DNA of 64,000 nt from Deferribacter abyssi (GCF_049472655.1 NZ_JAQNCS010000013.1:5073-69072), one strand, 5' to 3'. Counted from the stretch's first letter, positions 45,792 to 55,606 are shown. Made by a program: numbers and translations. Notes: generated from the sequence alone by a model not told the origin.

Positions 45792-46625
45792 TTAATTTTT
45801 CAAAGAAAATTGTATCGGCAATTTGAAATACAACTGTTTTTTCGGTTTTTTCTCAAATTTTGTCTTCTCCAAAAAAGACAATACAGCGTTATCTAAAATA
45901 CTAAAACCACTAGATTCCAACAAGTTGATATTTATAACACTTCCTGTTGTATTAATATAAAATTCAACTACAATTTTCCCCTCAATACCTCTTCTTCTCG
46001 CAATACCAGGATATTTTATTTTTTCACAAATATACTTCCTAACATAATTGCTATACTCCATAATCCAATTATCATTATTTGAAATGGATTTTTTAGGATT
46101 GACACTTATTTGCTTAACATTTTTATTTGAATTATTATTTGCTAATTGAACATCTCCTACTAACTCTTTATAAGAATCACCAACTGTATTTGATTGGCTT
46201 CTGGCAATATTATCTTTATCGTTCTTTTCATCTTTATTGGCAAATTTGCTTTCAGGACTTTCAGTGTTTTTTATGTTTTTTGAATTATTTTCAATCAATT
46301 TTTGTCTAAAAACATTTTTTTCTTCCTTTTTAGATTTAATTTTTTTCTTTTTAATGTTAGTTTTCATTTTTTCTTTGTTCTTTAGTTTTTTTTGAATCTT
46401 TACGGATTCCTCTTGAATATCACTTTCTGGGTTTTGACTACTTATAGACTTTTTAGTTTTTTTATTTAATCCAACTTCAGTTATCGTAACCAAAACATAA
46501 GAATCACTTTTTTTGCCCTGTAAAAAATTAAAATTAACATTACTTAAATACAGTATAATAACAAAATGAATAAAAATTGAAATAAGGAAGAAGGGGGCAA
46601 CCCCCCTAAAATTTTTAGAACTTAT
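45792..46625 (-). CDS. tonB: TonB protein (AUA start proposed)
   Basis: 277 residues if begun at the ATA 46625-46623. The frame first met with a usual start is a TTG at 46493, but that would remove the membrane anchor. In frame upstream, after a stop at 46637-46635, the sequence encodes S-S-K-N-F-R and then the hydrophobic helix PFFLISIFIHFVIILYLS, with the S-x3-H pair that TonB needs to contact ExbB/ExbD. Then come a Lys/Glu/Ser-rich linker and a C-terminal TonB domain (YPGIARRRGIEGKIVVEFYI). AGGA lies 7 bases before the ATA, inside the end of btuB. Confidence 0.75.
   Translation of the reverse strand: MSSKNFRGVAPFFLISIFIHFVIILYLSNVNFNFLQGKKSDSYVLVTITEVGLNKKTKKSISSQNPESDIQEESVKIQKKLKNKEKMKTNIKKKKIKSKKEEKNVFRQKLIENNSKNIKNTESPESKFANKDEKNDKDNIARSQSNTVGDSYKELVGDVQLANNNSNKNVKQISVNPKKSISNNDNWIMEYSNYVRKYICEKIKYPGIARRRGIEGKIVVEFYINTTGSVININLLESSGFSILDNAVLSFLEKTKFEKKPKKQLYFKLPIQFSLKN
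46592..46606 (-). repeat. GC-rich hairpin after btuB
   Basis: GGGGGG, a short TTG-containing loop and CCCCC form a strong hairpin 9 bases after the btuB stop, followed on the minus strand by TTCTTCC. It could be a weak terminator or stabilise the 3' end. It also lies within the proposed tonB reading frame. Confidence 0.5.
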
Positions 46626-48492
46626 AGGATAATCCTACCATATAATTTCTTTCTGGTGCTGGATAATAAGATCCTACGTATGCAAAATCATAGTATTTTT
46701 TGTTAAAAATATTGTTAATTTTCCCGTAAACACTTATCTCACCTATTTTAAATGTTTGTGTATAATCAACTTTTAAATCATGTATCCAATAATCATCCAG
46801 TCTATCATTGCTATTATCAAAATCACTTCCCATGTACATTTTACTATAATATTTAGACATAAAATAAATCCCCACTCCAAGATCAAATTTATAACCTATG
46901 ATTGACTTTAATTGATACTTAGGAAGTAAAGGTAATTCATTTCCTTTATTATCACCTTCATCTATTTCAGCCTTTGTATAGCTATATTTAATATCCAAAA
47001 TAAACTTTTTATCATTATATCCTAAGTTAGCTGTAACCCCTTGACGCTTCGTATCCATATTAATATTATGCCAAATGGTATCATCATACAAAATCTGATC
47101 TCCTGAATTTTGATAACACCCTCTCAAACCATAATAAATTCTTTTAGAAAAATTACCTTTTATACCCAATTCATATGTCTTATTAATTTGAGGCTCTACT
47201 AAAGAATTATATCCACTCCATTCAAATTTCTCATCAGTTGTTGGAAATCTAAAACTTTTGTCGTATTTTATATAAAATCTGTGTTTTTTGTTAAACAAAT
47301 AACTTAACACAATATCAAAAGCTTCAACATTATAAGTTTGCTTTAAACCCAATATCTTATTATTATCTTTCAATCTTTGATATCTATAACCACCTTCTAA
47401 TCTAAAATTCAAAATTTCTACAACATCATAAAAATAATAACCAAACATCCTTCTTCTGAGCGTTGAATTATTCCAACTACTCTGATTTTTAACCAAATAA
47501 TTATCATAATCAAATCCGATTTTTAATTGGTTTTTATAATCCCCCTTATTAACATTTATATTTAACATTGGTCTGAAGTCAAAATATTTTAAATCATCAG
47601 TATAATCGCTAGACCAAAAAGTGTAATCTCTATGTCTATCTCTGTAGTCAGTCTTGATTGTAAATTCACCAAATGGCAAATAAATTTTTAATTTCCCACC
47701 ATAAATATATTCAAAATCATGGCCACCATCATTTGGAAATCTTGAATACTCTCTGCCATATTTATCAATATCATCTAAGGACAATCCTCCTGGCAAACCA
47801 TAGGTAGAGTCGGTATAAATACCAAATATATTAATTTCAAATTTTTCTCCAAAATAACCAGTTTCAAAAGATGAAGATCCTATCTTTAGCTCTGAATTAT
47901 TACGATAACTATCCGTATAAAACTTATCGCCACTCAAAGTAAAAAACATACTTTCAGTTGCATAACTGCCATTTGCATAAAACCTACTCATATCATAAGA
48001 ACCTGCTTCTGCTTTAGTATAAAAACCTGACTTTAAAGGTTTCTTAGTAACAATATTAATTACACCACCAACAGCTCTATCACCGAATAATACAGAATTT
48101 CCCCCATGATACACTTCTATTCGTTCAATATTTTCAACAGGAATCATTGTCAAATCAGGATTTGACATATCAGACAAATTTAACCGAACCCCATTGACCA
48201 TAATAACATTATTCAATCCACCATTTTCAGCACCAAAACCTCCCATATCAATACTAACATGTTTTTTATCGTACATTCTTATATCTACACCATTAATATA
48301 ATTTAATAAGTCTATAGTATCAGTAGGTTTTAATTTTTTTATAGTTTCATAATCTATCACTTCCACATTTGCATAAGCATCATTAAGACCACTATCCAGA
48401 TAAGTATCAAAAACTTTGATCTCTTCTAATTCAATTGCCATTACACTTTTTGCAAAAGACAAAAAACATATTAATAACCATAACAATCTCAT
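46615..48492 (-). CDS. btuB: TonB-dependent outer-membrane receptor, probable cobalamin receptor
   Basis: 625 residues from the ATG at 48492 with GGAGG upstream. Signal peptide (1-20, ending near SVMA), plug domain with VMVNGVRLN and RIEVYHGGNSVLFGDRAVGG, then a 22-strand barrel ending in the aromatic C terminus LSYKF needed for BAM insertion. No clear TonB box was identified; IKVFDTYLD at the mature N terminus is a candidate. The riboswitch and btuFCD genes point to B12 or another corrinoid. Confidence 0.88.
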   Translation of the reverse strand: MRLLWLLICFLSFAKSVMAIELEEIKVFDTYLDSGLNDAYANVEVIDYETIKKLKPTDTIDLLNYINGVDIRMYDKKHVSIDMGGFGAENGGLNNVIMVNGVRLNLSDMSNPDLTMIPVENIERIEVYHGGNSVLFGDRAVGGVINIVTKKPLKSGFYTKAEAGSYDMSRFYANGSYATESMFFTLSGDKFYTDSYRNNSELKIGSSSFETGYFGEKFEINIFGIYTDSTYGLPGGLSLDDIDKYGREYSRFPNDGGHDFEYIYGGKLKIYLPFGEFTIKTDYRDRHRDYTFWSSDYTDDLKYFDFRPMLNINVNKGDYKNQLKIGFDYDNYLVKNQSSWNNSTLRRRMFGYYFYDVVEILNFRLEGGYRYQRLKDNNKILGLKQTYNVEAFDIVLSYLFNKKHRFYIKYDKSFRFPTTDEKFEWSGYNSLVEPQINKTYELGIKGNFSKRIYYGLRGCYQNSGDQILYDDTIWHNINMDTKRQGVTANLGYNDKKFILDIKYSYTKAEIDEGDNKGNELPLLPKYQLKSIIGYKFDLGVGIYFMSKYYSKMYMGSDFDNSNDRLDDYWIHDLKVDYTQTFKIGEISVYGKINNIFNKKYYDFAYVGSYYPAPERNYMVGLSYKF

Positions 48493-48603
48493 CAAAACCT
48501 CCTATAATTTTCTGAATTATAAAAGTCCTCTTACAAAAACAACTTTAACTGTTACTAAATTTATTGCTCCAAATTTAAAATTCGAAGAACCCTTAAAATA
48601 CAA

Positions 48604-48627
48604 GATTCTTCGCTTAGCTCAGAATGA
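48604..48627. repeat. Short REP-like sequence
   Basis: GATTCTTCGCTTAGCTCAGAATGA is a near-palindromic sequence (GATTCT...AGAATGA with GC inside) of the kind seen scattered between genes in many genomes. It lies between the riboswitch and btuB. I saw no second copy in this window. Confidence 0.35.
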
Positions 48628-48653
48628 AAATCCGAACTATTGAATTTTGAATT

Positions 48654-48680
48654 TTAGGGATCACTGATGATGACCATCAT
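48654..48680 (-). other. 8-codon reading frame behind the riboswitch ribosome site
   Basis: AAGGAGG at 48690-48684 is followed by ATG ATG and a frame reading M-M-V-I-I-S-D-P before a stop. The second ATG has the better spacing of 6 bases. It is either a leader peptide or what remains of a lost gene. btuB begins 160 bases further on with its own GGAGG. Confidence 0.4.
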
Positions 48681-48683
48681 GCA

Positions 48684-48868
48684 CCTCCTTATCCTCGTAA
48701 GGTTAGTGCCGAAGACTTCTGGCTGGGTCTCCTGGCTTGCCTTCATCCTACTCGCCCGCCTTCCCACCGAGTTCTAAGTGCTCGGCAGTGGCTTAATGGG
48801 CTTTCGTCAGGCTCACAGTTGCGGGACAGCGCCGGATTCTCACCGGACTTCCCCTACACCAGAAGCAT
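48684..48868 (-). promoter_or_regulatory. Cobalamin riboswitch
   Basis: On the minus strand, beginning 5 bases after the btuD stop. Conserved blocks occur in order: GTGTAGGGGAAG, CCGGTGAGAATCCGGCGCTG, CCCGCAACTGTGA, GCCACTG, GGAAGGCGGGCGAGTAGGATGA, and the B12 box AGCCAGGAGACC at 48737-48726. CTTCTGG (48867-48861) pairs with CCAGAAG (48722-48716) as the closing stem. Downstream, CCTTA at 48702-48698 can pair with TAAGG at 48691-48687, hiding half of a Shine-Dalgarno, so control of translation is likely. Confidence 0.95.
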
Positions 48869-48872
48869 CGAC

Positions 48873-49628
48873 TTAAAAATATACAACATACTTATCTTTA
48901 TCACAAAAACTGCTCAACTGGACATTATATAAATTTCTTAACTTTTGTAAATTAAAATCTCTTATTCCATCCCAGCTAAAATAAATTTTACCCTCTTTAA
49001 AAGCTATCAATTTATCAAAAACAGCAAGTGCTTCATTTATATTGTGCAAAATTACAAAGAAAGTTACCTTTTCTTTTAACTCTATGAGCAAATTTAAGAA
49101 ATCCTTTATATGTTTTAAATCCAAATTGGATGTAGGTTCATCTAGAATTGCATATTTTGTTTCCTGGCATAAAACCTTGGCCAAATATGCTCGCTGAACT
49201 TCTCCATCAGAAAGCTCATATAGCATTTTTCCCTGCTTATTTTCCAAATCTACTTTTTTCAAAGCATAAGAAATTTTTTCTTTATCTTCACTATCAAGTT
49301 CAAAGAAAATATTTCTTTTATGAGGAAATCTTCCAAAAGAAACAAACTCATACACAGAAATATTGTAATCCCTTAAAAACCTTTTATTCATATAAGTGAT
49401 TTTTTTACTCAAAGCATCGAATTTTATTTTTGTTACATCTACACCATCAATAAAGACTGTTCCCGAATAGGTTTTTATCATACCTGTTAAAATTTTTGCA
49501 AAAGTACTTTTACCACTTCCATTTGGACCGATTAAAACGTGCAAATAATTATCTTCAATGGTGAGTTTGGGAATTTTTAAACTAAATCCATTGTTATAAG
49601 AAAAAGATAAGTTATCAATTAATATCAC
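48873..49628 (-). CDS. btuD: ABC transporter ATPase, cobalamin type
   Basis: 251 residues. Walker A GPNGSGKST near 34-42, signature LSDGEVQRAYLAK, Walker B YAILDEPTSNLD, switch His in FFVILHNINEAL. FecE/BtuD family of importers for B12, haem or iron-siderophores; the neighbours favour B12. GTG start at 49628 overlaps btuC by 14 bases. Confidence 0.88.
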   Translation of the reverse strand: MILIDNLSFSYNNGFSLKIPKLTIEDNYLHVLIGPNGSGKSTFAKILTGMIKTYSGTVFIDGVDVTKIKFDALSKKITYMNKRFLRDYNISVYEFVSFGRFPHKRNIFFELDSEDKEKISYALKKVDLENKQGKMLYELSDGEVQRAYLAKVLCQETKYAILDEPTSNLDLKHIKDFLNLLIELKEKVTFFVILHNINEALAVFDKLIAFKEGKIYFSWDGIRDFNLQKLRNLYNVQLSSFCDKDKYVVYF

Positions 49629-50610
49629 GTTTATACTTCCTTAAAAGTATTATTAAAAAAGGACTCCCTAACAAAGCAGTAATGACTCCAACAGGGATTT
49701 CTATGGGATAAAAAACAGTTTTAACTGCAGTATCTAAAAATACCAATATATTTCCTCCTATAAAAAATGTCATTAGATATTGAATCTTATAATCAGCCTT
49801 AATAATCAGCCTTACTATATGAGGAATGACAAGTCCAACAAAACCAATGGCTCCACACTTAGAAACAATGACAACGGTTATCATAGACCCTAAAATATAC
49901 TGACGTAAAACCAAATTTTTAACATTTACCCCTGTAGTCTGTGCAAATGACTCACCTATTCTACAAATATTTAACCTATCCATATCCAAAAAAATAATAA
50001 ATGATAAAACAACAACAATTAACAAAGAAACAATTGATTCATTTAAAGTAATTCCACCGGTATTTCCCATATACCAGAGTAAAATGTTTTTTACAAATCT
50101 ATCACTCAAAAAAACGCTCATTATAGCAATTACAGCACTATAAAAAAAACTTACAGCTACACCAGTAAGTATTAAATTCGAAATACCAATCTCATATTGT
50201 TTTGTGCCAATGTAAAGTACAAAAAAGACTGTTATTACAGAAGCTATAATACTCAATAAGTATGAACCAAAAATAAAATTACTAAAAAAAATTACACCAA
50301 AAATATATCCGAAAGCAGCAGCACCTGATACCCCAAACAGATAAGGATCAGCAAGAGGGTTTCTTACGATCGTTTGAAAACTAAAGCCCACTACCGATAA
50401 ACCTGTACCCACCATAAAATCGGCTAAAATTCTTGGTAAACGAAGATGAAAAATTAAAAGTTTATTTTCTGGTCTAAAAATCTCTTTTATTTTAAGTAAA
50501 TTGCCACCATATTTTAACGATACTGATATATTTAGTAACGTTATTAAAATAAACAGAAAAAAGTAAACACTTATTTTAAACTTTTTAGTTTCTTTCTCAA
50601 ATCTATACAT
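49615..50610 (-). CDS. btuC: ABC transporter permease, FecCD/BtuC family
   Basis: 331 residues with about ten transmembrane helices. LRLPRILADFMVGTGLSVVG and NPLADPYLFGVSGAAAFG match the family, and GAIGFVGLVIPHIVRLI is the conserved loop that couples to the ATPase. It overlaps both btuF and btuD, so the three genes are translated as one unit. Confidence 0.92.
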   Translation of the reverse strand: MYRFEKETKKFKISVYFFLFILITLLNISVSLKYGGNLLKIKEIFRPENKLLIFHLRLPRILADFMVGTGLSVVGFSFQTIVRNPLADPYLFGVSGAAAFGYIFGVIFFSNFIFGSYLLSIIASVITVFFVLYIGTKQYEIGISNLILTGVAVSFFYSAVIAIMSVFLSDRFVKNILLWYMGNTGGITLNESIVSLLIVVVLSFIIFLDMDRLNICRIGESFAQTTGVNVKNLVLRQYILGSMITVVIVSKCGAIGFVGLVIPHIVRLIIKADYKIQYLMTFFIGGNILVFLDTAVKTVFYPIEIPVGVITALLGSPFLIILLRKYKRDIN

Positions 50611-51350
50611 GCATCAACTATCCGATAGGAGGGCCTATTGTAAAGATCAGAATCCACAATTAGCAACTTAGAATTTAGGGAAAACCTTTTTATTACCTCT
50701 TTAACTAACTTATTTATCTTGTTGCTCATAAAAGCTAACATTATGACTTCAGGTTGTTTCTCCAATATAAACTCTTCGTTTATTTGTGAATACCCATAAA
50801 GATTACCAACAAGATTTCTAACCCCTGCACACTTCAATATTTCATCTACAAAAGTTTTCTTCCCGGCAACTATATAAGGAGTTACACTAACTAAGAAAAT
50901 TCCTGTGTATTTTGGGATAGGAAAATTATCACTATAATATTTATCTATCTTTTCAATTAACTTATCGGAGGTTTTGCCTGTAATTTTCGCAATATCCCTA
51001 ATTATAAACTTTATATCACTTACACTACTTGCAGAATAAAATTTACTTTTTATATGTAATTCATCTAACTTAACCTTGATTGTTTTATCCATCCCCTCTT
51101 TCATTCCTAATACTATATCAGGTTTTAAAGACAGTATTTTCTCAATACTTGGATTCACATACCCACCAATTTTCGTAACATATTTTGCTTCTTCAGGATA
51201 ATTGCAAAATGTCGTATTACCTACAAGCATTTTGCCAGCATCAAGAGCAAAAATTACTTCGGTAATACTTGGAGATAAAGAAACTATTCTCAATCCATAT
51301 GCATCAAAAAATGCATAAAAGACAAACAAAAGAATACAAAATAAACGCAT
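50571..51350 (-). CDS. btuF: Periplasmic B12-binding protein, BtuF-like
   Basis: 259 residues. An N-terminal signal peptide (about 1-19) without a lipobox Cys, so probably soluble in the periplasm. The mature part begins LRIVSLSPSITEVIFAL and has GGYVNPSIEKILSLKPDIVL, typical of class III binding proteins. First gene of the btu cluster; GGAG precedes the ATG. No riboswitch is present upstream of it. Confidence 0.88.
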   Translation of the reverse strand: MRLFCILLFVFYAFFDAYGLRIVSLSPSITEVIFALDAGKMLVGNTTFCNYPEEAKYVTKIGGYVNPSIEKILSLKPDIVLGMKEGMDKTIKVKLDELHIKSKFYSASSVSDIKFIIRDIAKITGKTSDKLIEKIDKYYSDNFPIPKYTGIFLVSVTPYIVAGKKTFVDEILKCAGVRNLVGNLYGYSQINEEFILEKQPEVIMLAFMSNKINKLVKEVIKRFSLNSKLLIVDSDLYNRPSYRIVDACIDLRKKLKSLK

Positions 51351-51415
51351 AAAAACTCCACATGCTATAATTGTTTGGTCTTCTGCAAGTATTGTACTTA
51401 ATCTAAAAAATACTT

Positions 51416-52267
51416 TTAAAAAAATTCCTGTTCTCTTCCATAAATACCACTTATTATTTCCCTTGCAGTTTCCTCCACAGACTTATTTGTTGTATCCACA
51501 ATAAGCCACTGTCTATTTTTCTTGACTAAATCATAAACAAATTCTAACTCCTCAAAAATCCTTTTTAAATCCGTATAGTTATCACTTCTTTTATAATGTT
51601 TCATCCTTTCTTGACGTACTTTCTGTAAAACCTCAGGATCCATCACAAGACAAACAATCTTTCTCTGATCTATTTTGAAGATTTCCTGAGGTAAAGGAAT
51701 CTCCGGTACAATTGGAATATTAACTACCTTATAACCAAGTTGAGCCAAATAAAACGAAGTGGGAGTTTTAGATACTCTTGAAAGTCCCAAAATAACAATA
51801 TCAGCATCATCTAAGCCTTTTAAATTTTTACCATCATCATGATTAATAGTAAACTCAATAGCTTCGATTCTTTTAAAATATTTATCGTCTACCCGTCTTA
51901 AAAGGTTTGGATTCTCTAGCGGTTTTGCATTCAAAAACCTAGAAAGTTTTTCTACTGGAGGCCCTAATATATCAAAATGCATAATATCATACTTATGACA
52001 AAGCTCATGCATATATTTTCTTAATTCTTTTTTTACAAGAGTAAAGGCAACAAACCCTTTATGTTCTTTAGCACTTTTTAATACTTTGTCTATCTGTTCA
52101 ATTGTATTTACCTTAGGATAAATGGTAAACCTTATATTGTGTTCCTCAAATTGAATTAAACAAGCTCTCATCAGGTTTATTGCACTTTGCCCTGTACCAT
52201 CAGAAATAATAAAAATTCTTTTTACATTATCATTACTCTTTCCTATAAAAACATCGATATTTTTCAT
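51416..52267 (-). CDS. ppsR: PEP synthase regulatory kinase/pyrophosphorylase
   Basis: 283 residues from the ATG at 52267 (GGTAGG upstream, overlapping the ligA stop region). DUF299 family: FIISDGTGQSA at the N terminus and the P-loop-like GLSRVSKTPTSFYLA near 165. These enzymes phosphorylate and dephosphorylate PEP synthase (or PPDK), switching between glycolysis and gluconeogenesis. The target gene is not in the window. Confidence 0.9.
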   Translation of the reverse strand: MKNIDVFIGKSNDNVKRIFIISDGTGQSAINLMRACLIQFEEHNIRFTIYPKVNTIEQIDKVLKSAKEHKGFVAFTLVKKELRKYMHELCHKYDIMHFDILGPPVEKLSRFLNAKPLENPNLLRRVDDKYFKRIEAIEFTINHDDGKNLKGLDDADIVILGLSRVSKTPTSFYLAQLGYKVVNIPIVPEIPLPQEIFKIDQRKIVCLVMDPEVLQKVRQERMKHYKRSDNYTDLKRIFEELEFVYDLVKKNRQWLIVDTTNKSVEETAREIISGIYGREQEFF

Positions 52268-52268
52268 A

Positions 52269-54242
52269 TTACCTACCAACTAGTTTATTAAACTCATCTT
52301 CGTTTATGATCTTTACACCCAAACTTTTTGCTTTATCAAGTTTGCTGCCTGGTTTTTCACCCACTAAAAGAAAATCTATTTTTTTTGAGACTGAATTTAG
52401 AACTTCTCCACCTAATTCCTCTATTAATTTAACAAAATATCCTCTAGGTTTACTCAAAACTCCAGTAATAACAAACTTCTTCCCAGATAAAAGTTCATGT
52501 TTTTCTTCTGATTCATCTAAATTAAACTTTAAACCATAACTTTTCAATCTATAGATCAAATTTATAAATTTTTCATTTCGAACTGTGTGATATATTGATT
52601 TTGCTATAACATCCCCAATTTCATCAATAGATATTAAATCTTCTAATTTCGCATTTATCAAATTATCAATATTTTTAAAATATTCAGCCAAAATCTTTGC
52701 AGTTTTCATACCCACATGTCTAATCCCAAGAGCATATAATACCCTGTCAAAAGGTCGCTTTTTACTCTCCTCTACACTATTTTTCAAGTTCTCTGCCGAT
52801 TTCTTACCAAAACCTTCAATCGTAGCAATCTCTTCATAATCTAGTGTATAAATATCCCCAACAGATTTTAAAAAGCCTAATTCTACAAACTTATTTACAA
52901 CTTTCTCACCTAATCCTCTAATATCCATTGCATCTCTTGACGCAAAATGTACAATAGAAGCCTTCAATTTTGCCGGGCAATCAGGATTTAAACAAAGATA
53001 ATAAGCATTTTCTTTAATAACAACTCCCTTACATACTGGACAATTCTTAGGGAAAATAATGTCTGTCTCTTGACCAGTCCGATTCTCTTTTACTACTTTA
53101 ACAATTTTAGGAATTATCTCCCCACTTTTCTCAACAAAAACTGTATCGTTAATTTTTACATCAAGACGCCTTATCTCATCCTCATTATGAAGGGTTGCTC
53201 TTGAAACTGTTGAACCAGAAATTCTAACAGGCTCAAGTATCGCCACTGGTGTTATAATACCTGTTCTTCCTACTTGAAATATAACATCTTTTAAAATTGT
53301 TGTCTTCATCTCAGCTGGATATTTATATGCTATCGCCCATCTCGGATATTTTATTGTTTCCCCAAGCTTTTCCTGAATTTTATATTCATTTACTTTAATA
53401 ACAGCTCCATCAATTTCATAATCTAAGCTATCTCTCAAGTTTCCTAGATAATCAATATGCTCAATTATTGCATCAAAACTTTTAACATTTTTAATATGTT
53501 CATTTACTTTAAATCCAATTTCTTTCAGATAAAGCATATCCTCATAATGATTATCATGTTTCCTCCCAATATCTAATGCATAAATATATATATCTAAACC
53601 TCTTTTCGCAGCTATCCTCGAATCTAATAATTTAAGAGTTCCAGCAGCAGCATTTCTTGGATTAGCAAAAGGTTCCAACCCCTGGTTCAACCTCTCATTA
53701 TTTATTTTTATAAACTCACTTTTAGGTAAAAATACCTCTCCACGAACTACCAGCTTCTCCTTATACTTGATTTTCAATGGAATTGTTTTGACAGTTTTAA
53801 TATTATGAGTGACATCCTCTCCAACAACACCGTCTCCTCTTGTGACTCCAAGCTTCAAAAAACCATTTTCATAAACAAGAGAAATTGCAGCTCCATCTAT
53901 TTTTGGCTCTACCACAAATGTTACGTTTTCATCAGCATTTTTATAAATTCTATTTATAAAATCTTTCAATTCGCTTTCATTATAAGTATTATCCAATGAA
54001 AACATTCTAATTTCATGGGCAACACTTTTTATACTGTCTATTGGAGCATAACCAACACGCTGTAAAGGAGAGTCAGGAGCAATAATCTCTGGATATTTTT
54101 CTTCAATATCTTTCAATTTTTTATAAAGTAAATCGTACTCATAATCAGAAATCACAGGATCATTTAAAACATAATACCTATAATCATGATAATTTATTTC
54201 ATCTACAAGTTTACGATATTCTTTCAATAACTTTTCATCCAT
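52269..54242 (-). CDS. ligA: NAD-dependent DNA ligase
   Basis: 657 residues, all domains present: Ia (NYHDYRYYV), adenylation domain with Lys114 in EPKIDGAAI, OB fold, zinc finger (CPVCKG, then CLNPDCPAK), helix-hairpin-helix domain and C-terminal BRCT (LLSGKKFVITGVLSKPRG). Seals nicks during replication and repair. No clear Shine-Dalgarno precedes the ATG. Confidence 0.97.
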   Translation of the reverse strand: MDEKLLKEYRKLVDEINYHDYRYYVLNDPVISDYEYDLLYKKLKDIEEKYPEIIAPDSPLQRVGYAPIDSIKSVAHEIRMFSLDNTYNESELKDFINRIYKNADENVTFVVEPKIDGAAISLVYENGFLKLGVTRGDGVVGEDVTHNIKTVKTIPLKIKYKEKLVVRGEVFLPKSEFIKINNERLNQGLEPFANPRNAAAGTLKLLDSRIAAKRGLDIYIYALDIGRKHDNHYEDMLYLKEIGFKVNEHIKNVKSFDAIIEHIDYLGNLRDSLDYEIDGAVIKVNEYKIQEKLGETIKYPRWAIAYKYPAEMKTTILKDVIFQVGRTGIITPVAILEPVRISGSTVSRATLHNEDEIRRLDVKINDTVFVEKSGEIIPKIVKVVKENRTGQETDIIFPKNCPVCKGVVIKENAYYLCLNPDCPAKLKASIVHFASRDAMDIRGLGEKVVNKFVELGFLKSVGDIYTLDYEEIATIEGFGKKSAENLKNSVEESKKRPFDRVLYALGIRHVGMKTAKILAEYFKNIDNLINAKLEDLISIDEIGDVIAKSIYHTVRNEKFINLIYRLKSYGLKFNLDESEEKHELLSGKKFVITGVLSKPRGYFVKLIEELGGEVLNSVSKKIDFLLVGEKPGSKLDKAKSLGVKIINEDEFNKLVGR

Positions 54243-54403
54243 ATTTCACAACCAAATACCACTTTTTGTCACAATACAAACTTCATGAAATCTAATATCT
54301 TAATCTCTTACATCTTAAATCTTTTCAATAATCTTTGCAATAATAGTCAACATATTTTTCGCATGTTAGTAATAATGCAAATAAATCAGCTTATAACATT
54401 TTG

Positions 54404-55606
54404 TTATTCTTTATATCTTCTGATTAAAGAACCTTTTTGAAAATTTAATCCACAATCCAAAATATAATCTCTATTCGGTTTCGTAAAATCAACTCTTTTA
54501 CCATTTAAATCCAAAATTCTATCAAAAACAACTTTATGTTCAAGCAAACTCTTATCAAGAATATGTAATGTCTCGCCACTATAAATCTTTCCTTTACACT
54601 CAAATACTATTTTTCCATTATTATTTTCTTTTACAACACCTAAAAAGTCGGTATTTCTTACATAACTTGATGTTTTATAATTCATAGATGTTTCATCAGC
54701 AAAACCTGCATAAAAACCAGTTGTATATTCTCTATTACTTACAGAGTTGAGTAAGTTTTGTAGATATTCATAATCTGGTGTTTTCCCTTCAATCAAGTCA
54801 TCAATAACTTTTCTATAAACACCTGTTACAACAGACACATACATTATACTTTTCATCCTACCTTCGATCTTAAGGCTTTTAACACCCATCTCAATCAGCT
54901 CATCAATATATCTCAATAAGCACAAATCTTTCGAGTTGTAAATATAAGTCCCTCTACTATCCTCAAAAATCGGAAAATACTCTCCAGGTCTACTCTCTTC
55001 CAAAAGGTAATAGTTCCAACGACAAGGATGTGTACACTCACCACGATTAGCATCCCTTTTAGTCATATAATTGCTCAAAACACATCGTCCAGAATGTGAT
55101 ATACACATAGCACCATGAACAAACACCTCTATCTCAATATCAGTATTTTCACATATTTCCTTTATTTCATTTTTAGAAAGCTCCCTAGCAAGCACCACCC
55201 TTTTCACACCAAGTTCTTTCCACATATTTATGGCATAATAATTGGTGGTATTTGCCTGTGTACTAATATGGACAGGAATATCTATTTTTTCATCTTTGAT
55301 AAGCTTAAAAACTCCCATATCGCTTATAATAATCCCATCAGGATTGATCTCTTTTAACTCGTGAAGATATTTTTTTAAATCTTTAAAATCGTAGTTTCTC
55401 GCATAAATATTAACCGTAACATACCCTTTTTTACCTCTAGAATGTAGGTATTTAATAGCTCTATCCATTTCTTCAAGAGAAAAATTACCAGCTTGAGCCC
55501 TAAGACCAAAATTCTTCCCAGCCAAATATACAGCATCAGCTCCAAAATCGACGGCTGATTTAAGCTTTTGAAAATTCCCTGCAGGACTTAATAATTCAAC
55601 ACTCAT
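54404..55606 (-). CDS. U32 family peptidase-like protein
   Basis: 400 residues. N terminus VELLSPAGNFQKLKSAVDFGADAVYLAG and the Cys cluster CISHSGRCVLSNY with GECTHPCRW are diagnostic. Members include TrhP (tRNA hydroxylation) and RlhA (23S rRNA hydroxylation), so an RNA-modifying role is more likely than proteolysis. It overlaps the methyltransferase-like gene by 11 bases. Confidence 0.88.
   Translation of the reverse strand: MSVELLSPAGNFQKLKSAVDFGADAVYLAGKNFGLRAQAGNFSLEEMDRAIKYLHSRGKKGYVTVNIYARNYDFKDLKKYLHELKEINPDGIIISDMGVFKLIKDEKIDIPVHISTQANTTNYYAINMWKELGVKRVVLARELSKNEIKEICENTDIEIEVFVHGAMCISHSGRCVLSNYMTKRDANRGECTHPCRWNYYLLEESRPGEYFPIFEDSRGTYIYNSKDLCLLRYIDELIEMGVKSLKIEGRMKSIMYVSVVTGVYRKVIDDLIEGKTPDYEYLQNLLNSVSNREYTTGFYAGFADETSMNYKTSSYVRNTDFLGVVKENNNGKIVFECKGKIYSGETLHILDKSLLEHKVVFDRILDLNGKRVDFTKPNRDYILDCGLNFQKGSLIRRYKE

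Noticed and set aside
48654..48684. His-rich GTG frame (V-H-D-G-H-H-Q) behind the riboswitch
   Set aside because: Its GTG is part of the ribosome-binding sequence itself, so it cannot be used efficiently.
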